Below are positions 59,716 through 64,000 of a stretch of DNA of 64,000 nucleotides, in pieces. Source of the DNA: Fischerella muscicola SAG 1427-1 = PCC 73103 (GTDB lineage Bacteria > Cyanobacteriota > Cyanobacteriia > Cyanobacteriales > Nostocaceae); contig NZ_AJLJ01000067.1 of the NCBI RefSeq assembly GCF_000317245.1, forward strand, positions 1-64,000, written 5' to 3'. The translations under genes and the position numbers were made by a program. The notes under the pieces were generated by a model that was given only the letters and a program-made list of their open reading frames with translations, was not told where the DNA came from and did not search any database. The stretch's first letter is position 1. Each line of letters opens with the position of its first letter.

Positions 59716-60363
59716 ATGCATCACACAAAAGACAAGGGAGATATCGCAGCTGCTAAAGCAATAGCAGATTTGGTTGATAAAGGTTATTCTGTTTTTACTC
59801 CAGTTGTATGTGAGCATTTACCGTTTGATTTAATCGCTTATAAAGATGGGCAATCCTATAGAATTCAAGCCAAATATAATAGTCAAGGTGCAGTTAAAAA
59901 TAAAACCAGTTGGACAGATAAAAACGGTTGTCATGAGAAAAAATACAAAACTGAAGACTTTGATTTTTATGCCCTTTATTTGCCAGAAATAAATCAAGTA
60001 ATTTATCCATCCATTAAGTTTGGTGGTTGTAAAATCAGGACAACACCCCCCAAATCACCCAGCCCGTTTTACTGGTGGGAAGACTTTATAGGTTTTACAG
60101 AAGACGCACCGAAACGAAATTATAAAGAATTCGGAGTTGATTTAACAACTAGAAAAGTTAACCTAGACTCAAGAATTCACACCAGAAAAGTAGAAAGACC
60201 ATCCAAAGAAGAACTGCAAAAATTAGTATGGGAAAAACCAACAACACAAATAGCCAAAGACTTCGGTGTATCTGACAAGGCGGTAGAAAAATGGTGTAAA
60301 GTTTATGGAGTTGAAAAACCACCCAGAGGTTATTGGGTTAAGAAAATTTACGAGAAAATATAA
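59716..60363 (+). CDS. PD-(D/E)XK endonuclease with C-terminal HTH (homing-endonuclease-like)
   Basis: Protein of 215 residues. The N-terminal 55 residues match the group I intron endonuclease type of PD-(D/E)XK nuclease (relatives of I-Ssp6803I), with a Pro-Phe-Asp38 and a Gln51-x-Lys53 motif on the next strand. The C-terminal 40 residues hold a helix-turn-helix (TTQIAKDFGVSDKAVEKWCK, about 177-196) followed by the GVEKPPRGYW tail that recurs in free-standing homing endonucleases. It lies 71 bp after an intact tRNA-Arg. A role as a selfish or DNA-processing nuclease is inferred. Confidence 0.85.
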   Translation: MHHTKDKGDIAAAKAIADLVDKGYSVFTPVVCEHLPFDLIAYKDGQSYRIQAKYNSQGAVKNKTSWTDKNGCHEKKYKTEDFDFYALYLPEINQVIYPSIKFGGCKIRTTPPKSPSPFYWWEDFIGFTEDAPKRNYKEFGVDLTTRKVNLDSRIHTRKVERPSKEELQKLVWEKPTTQIAKDFGVSDKAVEKWCKVYGVEKPPRGYWVKKIYEKI

Positions 60364-60464
60364 AAAATTATTAAATAATTTACCAAGCAGCAAACTCCAA
60401 GTTAGGGTAGCAAAATTGACTCTCAAATCTAGTTATAATTTCTAACCTAACAGGAGTTTACAAT

Positions 60465-61331
60465 ATGCCAATGACCCTGATTAAGGGCAACTATAGAGTT
60501 GTGAAAGCTGCTCCTGACGGTGATTCTGTCCGATTTTATCCTGATAATGTTGAAAACTGGAAGAAATTACCTACACGAATCCAAACTAACCATTCTGGCG
60601 GCGCACAGTTACGTCTGGATAGTATTGATGCTCTGGAAACACATTTTCAAACGAAGGTAGGCAGTTTGGGTACGCAGCATCAACCACTAGAATATGCTCA
60701 TGCTGCTGCGAGTGAGTTGTTAAAATTTTTGGGATTTAAAAATATTATCCGTAATTCTAGAGAAATAGTTACTAAAGCAGAACCAGAACAAGTTCCTGGT
60801 TTTATTCTCACCCGCTTTGCAGATGCTTATGGTAGAAGTGTAGCTTTTGCCTTTAAAGGAGAATCAGAAGCTGAGGACGGGAGTAGTGTTTTCTTCGATA
60901 AATCTCTAGTGAAAAAAAGCGCTAATTATCATCTGATCTCAAAGGGGTTAGTTTACCCAACTTTTTATTCCAAATTATATCCAGATATCCGTAAACAATT
61001 AACTATTGCAGCAGAAAAAGCTCGTCAAGATCAGAAAGGTTTGTGGCAAGTAGATCAAACTAATGCAGGTTTTATTTTAGAGACATTAGAAACAATCACT
61101 GACAAAGTTGTAATCCTACCTAAATTGTATAGACGTCTACTTAGTTATCTTGGCATTAATGATGGCAGTGTATCTTTAGCAGGTTTTTCCAACTACCTTA
61201 AATCTGTAGATGACAAACTGATTATTATTACCGAAGGTCATGTGACAGGATTTGATTATGTGGTTGAAGTTGATGGTCAAAATCTAAAGTTAAATTACCA
61301 GCCTGAAGATTTGGTATTTATTGAAAAATAA
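60465..61331 (+). CDS. SNase-like (thermonuclease family) nuclease
   Basis: Protein of 288 residues with a staphylococcal-nuclease-like OB domain over about 8-200. Family features are DGDSVRFYP near 18, RLDSIDALET (Arg50, Asp52, Asp55, Glu58), and AYGRSVAF with an Arg near 126, corresponding to the active-site Arg/Asp/Glu set. The AAEKARQDQKGLW stretch ends the domain. The C-terminal 80 residues are an unassigned extension. No signal peptide, so probably cytoplasmic. It follows the endonuclease gene by 101 bp on the same strand. Confidence 0.85.
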   Translation: MPMTLIKGNYRVVKAAPDGDSVRFYPDNVENWKKLPTRIQTNHSGGAQLRLDSIDALETHFQTKVGSLGTQHQPLEYAHAAASELLKFLGFKNIIRNSREIVTKAEPEQVPGFILTRFADAYGRSVAFAFKGESEAEDGSSVFFDKSLVKKSANYHLISKGLVYPTFYSKLYPDIRKQLTIAAEKARQDQKGLWQVDQTNAGFILETLETITDKVVILPKLYRRLLSYLGINDGSVSLAGFSNYLKSVDDKLIIITEGHVTGFDYVVEVDGQNLKLNYQPEDLVFIEK

Positions 61332-61376
61332 GTACTCAGCATAAACTGCCTATACCAAAAAATATGTAAACTCTTT

Positions 61377-61428
61377 GTGTCTTGGTGTCTTAGTGGTTAA
61401 AAATTTTTTACCACCAAGGCACAAACTC
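61377..61428. repeat. inverted repeat after the SNase gene
   Basis: GTGTCTTGGTG...GTGG faces CCAC..CACCAAGGCAC around an A/T-rich loop. This hairpin looks like a common intergenic repeat of Nostocales (TGTCTTGGTGTCTTAGTGG). Confidence 0.55.
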
Positions 61429-61488
61429 ACCAAGTATTTTCAAGATAGTTCGTGATCAGTCAAATAACTATTAACTAATAACAAATTT

Positions 61489-61512
61489 AGAGACGTACCA
61501 TGGTACGTCTCT
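61489..61512. repeat. 24-bp perfect palindrome
   Basis: AGAGACGTACCA directly joined to its complement TGGTACGTCTCT, with no loop. It lies about 110 bp before the chorismate lyase gene. Confidence 0.7.
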
Positions 61513-61621
61513 CCAACAAATAATCACTAAGCACTAACTAATTCTTTATTTCCCCTACATCCTCTTGGGCAATAAGGTTTTTTGTGCTTACATATAAAGA
61601 GGTGAAGTTTTGTAAAGAACA

Positions 61622-62281
61622 TTGACTGCTACTTTTACACCGACAAACAACTTAACATTGCCAACGGGGTGGCACCGTCTCACTCCAATATGGCAAGGTG
61701 GGGAGGAAGTTATTCAACAAGGTTTGCCACATGCTCAACTAGCACCAGCTTGGCAATTGTTGCTTTTAGGTGACGGCTCCCCAACTAGACACTTACAACT
61801 GCTCACAAGTGAGCCAACAGAAGTAGATGTCATTGACATGTCATTGGTTGGCATGGATTTAGATAGCGCTCCTGATTTAATCAAAGCTGTACCAGGACCA
61901 AGACTGCGACGCCAAGTATGGCTACGTACTGCTTCTGGGCAAAGACTAGCCTATGCTACTTCATGGTGGGAAGCCTCTCATGTGGATGAATACTTACAAA
62001 ATCGTTCACTACCTATTTGGGCGAGTTTAGCTCGTCTTCGCACAGAATTGTATCGAGATATCCAAGGAATATATCATGGTTACTCAGATGCATTACAGTC
62101 TGGTTTTAATGAGGAAGGGCCATTTTGGGGACGTCATTATTTGTTTTGGCATCATGGACAGCCGTTAACTTTAATTTACGAAGTATTTTCGCCTTATTTA
62201 ACAAAGTACTTGGGATCAACCCAGTTATTGCCAAAAGATAAAGAGCAGGAGACAAAAAAGTTGTTAGTTAATGAACACTGA
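61622..62281 (+). CDS. chorismate lyase (UbiC/Ycf21-type, DUF98)
   Basis: Converts chorismate to 4-hydroxybenzoate, the first step to plastoquinone in cyanobacteria. The 219 residues match the DUF98/Ycf21-like lyase: PRLRRQVWLRTASGQRLAYATSWW (about 94-117) and IWASLARLRTELYRDIQGIY (about 132-151). Start is TTG at 61622, with GAGGTG upstream. It overlaps the methyltransferase gene by 11 bp, so the two are co-transcribed. Confidence 0.88.
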   Translation: MTATFTPTNNLTLPTGWHRLTPIWQGGEEVIQQGLPHAQLAPAWQLLLLGDGSPTRHLQLLTSEPTEVDVIDMSLVGMDLDSAPDLIKAVPGPRLRRQVWLRTASGQRLAYATSWWEASHVDEYLQNRSLPIWASLARLRTELYRDIQGIYHGYSDALQSGFNEEGPFWGRHYLFWHHGQPLTLIYEVFSPYLTKYLGSTQLLPKDKEQETKKLLVNEH

Positions 62282-62981
62282 CATTTTGGCAGAGCAAATT
62301 GAATACTACCGTCAACGTGCCTCAGAATACGATGAGTGGTTTTTGCGTCAGGGACGCTACGATCGCGGTGATCAGCATCGTCAGCAGTGGTTTTCTGAAG
62401 TCGCCGAAGTAAAAGCATCTCTTCACAATGCTGCACCATCGGGGGATATTTTAGAACTAGCTTGCGGGACTGGATTATGGACTCAACACTTGGTATCTTT
62501 GGGTACACACGTGACTGCGGTAGATGCTTCTTCTGAAGTCATTGCTTTGAATCAGCAACGTGTTGGTTCTGCCTCTGTAGAGTATATAGTTGCCGACTTG
62601 TTTGACTGGTTTCCTGCTCAACAGTTTGATTTTATATTCTTCGGATTTTGGCTATCGCATGTCCCGATGGAAAGGTTTGTGGCTTTCTGGCAGATGGTTA
62701 AGGAGGCGCTCAAAACTAATGGTCGCGTTTTTTTTGTAGACAGCTTGCTTAACCAGGAATCAACAGCGCGAAATCATCGAACTTTACATCAACAAGGATA
62801 TTCAGAGAGAAAGTTAAATGATGGGCGAACATATCGTGTTGTGAAAATTTTCCATGAACCACTTCAATTAGAGAAATCTTTGCAAAATTTAGGTTGGTCT
62901 GGTAGTGTAAATTACACTGCAAACTACTTTCTTTACAGTTTGGTTTATCCTAGCGATCGCAGCCTCAAAAATTCTCCATAA
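62271..62981 (+). CDS. class I SAM-dependent methyltransferase
   Basis: Rossmann-fold methyltransferase of 236 residues with the SAM-binding motif I DILELACGTGLWT (about 59-71), an acidic VTAVDAS end of strand 2 (about 80-86) and ADLFDWFP. Its start overlaps the chorismate lyase gene by 11 bp; a role in quinone ring methylation would fit the neighbour, but the sequence alone does not set the substrate. Confidence 0.88.
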   Translation: MNTDILAEQIEYYRQRASEYDEWFLRQGRYDRGDQHRQQWFSEVAEVKASLHNAAPSGDILELACGTGLWTQHLVSLGTHVTAVDASSEVIALNQQRVGSASVEYIVADLFDWFPAQQFDFIFFGFWLSHVPMERFVAFWQMVKEALKTNGRVFFVDSLLNQESTARNHRTLHQQGYSERKLNDGRTYRVVKIFHEPLQLEKSLQNLGWSGSVNYTANYFLYSLVYPSDRSLKNSP

Positions 62982-63174
62982 GTTGGCATAAACTAACCTA
63001 AATTCCTATATAGCAATGGCAATTTTGGAAAAAAATGGTAACTTATTACCGAAGTATATTCCACTGTCTATATAAGGAAATAATGTAATTAATATTTTTA
63101 TAGATCAGGAAACCTTTTGGCTTACCTTGCCAACAAGCAAGTAGAGAGTTCCCTATAATGAGGTATTTGTTTCA

Positions 63175-64000
63175 ATGGCGCTGCCCGTCGTATCTGTTTC
63201 GATGAAGAAAAAGAAACCATCTCTGGTACTCACACTCTCGTCTGCTGGGATATTAATTGGTGGAGGTGTTGCGGCGTATTGGTTGTTAACCCAGGGGCAA
63301 TCATTGTCTAGAAATTTACCAGTAGGTGCAAATATAATTCCCCAAGATGCTCTGTTTACAGTTTCCCTTACTACCGATCGCACTCAATGGGATAAACTCA
63401 GAGAATTTGGGACAAAAGAAACTCAAACCGAACTGGATAAGAATTTAGTACAGTTGCGCGATCGCTTTCTGACTAGTAATGGCTACGACTTTCAAAAAGA
63501 TATTAGTCCTTGGGTTGGCGAACAAGTCACAATTGCAATTCTTAACCCAGAAACTACTAAACCTACATCTAAACCTGTAGCAAGTGATAGTAATACTACC
63601 ATTAATCAAAAATCTACGGTGGTAGTGCTACCAATTAAAAATCCCCAACAAGCAAAAAATATTTTGGCACAACCAAGAAATCCAAAAGCAGATAAATGGA
63701 TTAATCGTACCTATGAAGGAATTGCCATCAAAGAAACTAACTTACCATCGGGAGAAAATTTATCAGCAGCAATAATAGATCAGCGCTTCTTGGTGATCAC
63801 CGATAATCCTAAAAACACAGAACGTGCGATTCAAGCATATAAAAATAAAACAGCCCTAGCTACTAGCGCGGGATTTACGGATAATTTTCCTAAAATTGCT
63901 ACTTCTCAAGCCTTTGCTCAGTTCTATGTAAATATACCTTCATCGGCCAAAATAGCTGCTGCGTCTGGTAATCGTCATTTGCCTGCTCAAGTTTTAGCAC
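63175..64000 (+). CDS. DUF3352 domain protein, partial
   Basis: The frame is open from the ATG at 63175 (or 63202, MKKKKPS) to the right edge, about 275 codons seen. Residues about 14-40 form a membrane or signal segment (LVLTLSSAGILIGGGVAAYW). After it come features of cyanobacterial DUF3352 proteins: DALFTVSLTTDRTQWDKLREFGT and a later LPIKNPQQAKNIL. Function unknown; the part outside should be periplasmic or lumenal. The stop lies beyond the window. Confidence 0.82.
   Translation, partial: MALPVVSVSMKKKKPSLVLTLSSAGILIGGGVAAYWLLTQGQSLSRNLPVGANIIPQDALFTVSLTTDRTQWDKLREFGTKETQTELDKNLVQLRDRFLTSNGYDFQKDISPWVGEQVTIAILNPETTKPTSKPVASDSNTTINQKSTVVVLPIKNPQQAKNILAQPRNPKADKWINRTYEGIAIKETNLPSGENLSAAIIDQRFLVITDNPKNTERAIQAYKNKTALATSAGFTDNFPKIATSQAFAQFYVNIPSSAKIAAASGNRHLPAQVLA

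Overview
The window looks like the chromosome of a filamentous, probably heterocyst-forming cyanobacterium (Nostocales). It carries psbA (photosystem II D1 protein), a complete hmp hormogonium-motility chemotaxis-like locus and a UbiC/Ycf21-type chorismate lyase. The octamer GCGATCGC (HIP1) is frequent, and heptanucleotide tandem repeats and short dispersed palindromes sit between genes. No prophage, rRNA operon or CRISPR array is visible. The species cannot be named from the sequence.

Layout. (1) 1-2317, minus: a three-gene unit of two unknown small proteins followed by a MotA/TolQ/ZorA-like membrane protein that runs off the left edge. (2) 2426-7017, minus: type IV pilus motor genes pilB-pilT-pilC. 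(3) 7514-13795, plus: chaperone genes grpE, dnaK and dnaJ, then a TusA-like gene and rsgA chained to dnaJ by 4-bp overlaps; a MITE-like element lies between dnaK and dnaJ. (4) 13.9-34.5 kb: mostly single housekeeping genes (GH57 glucan branching enzyme, leuB, prepilin peptidase, accD, an MFS transporter, a sugar-binding lipoprotein, a DUF2993 protein, argG, DedA, STAS, rpsF, an FAH-family enzyme, Tic20-like, glyA, tilS). (5) 34.7-47.3 kb: the hmp locus, with hmpF divergent from hmpA-B-C-D-E. (6) 47.8-53.9 kb, minus: psbA, then an MBOAT acyltransferase with a large SGNH/DUF1574 protein, a likely polysaccharide O-acetylation pair. (7) 54.1-64 kb, plus: ppc, small unknown genes, tRNA-Arg(UCU), a PD-(D/E)XK endonuclease with a C-terminal HTH, an SNase-like nuclease, chorismate lyase, a methyltransferase and a DUF3352 protein cut by the right edge.

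How the genes fit together. PilB, PilT, PilC and the prepilin peptidase are the motor and processing parts of a type IV pilus, and the hmp locus is the sensory system that controls pilus activity in hormogonia. The window therefore holds two connected parts of gliding motility. The MBOAT/SGNH pair may modify the secreted polysaccharide that such gliding needs; that link is inference.

Most unexplained structure is repetitive. I see two MITE-like elements with perfect terminal inverted repeats, one with an 8-bp target duplication. I also see a four-copy dispersed repeat of about 85 bp that sits at gene ends, G-rich tandem repeats running into a start codon, and repeat-like in-frame insertions in rsgA, tilS and ppc. 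The best candidate for an undescribed system is the truncated ZorA-like operon at the left edge.
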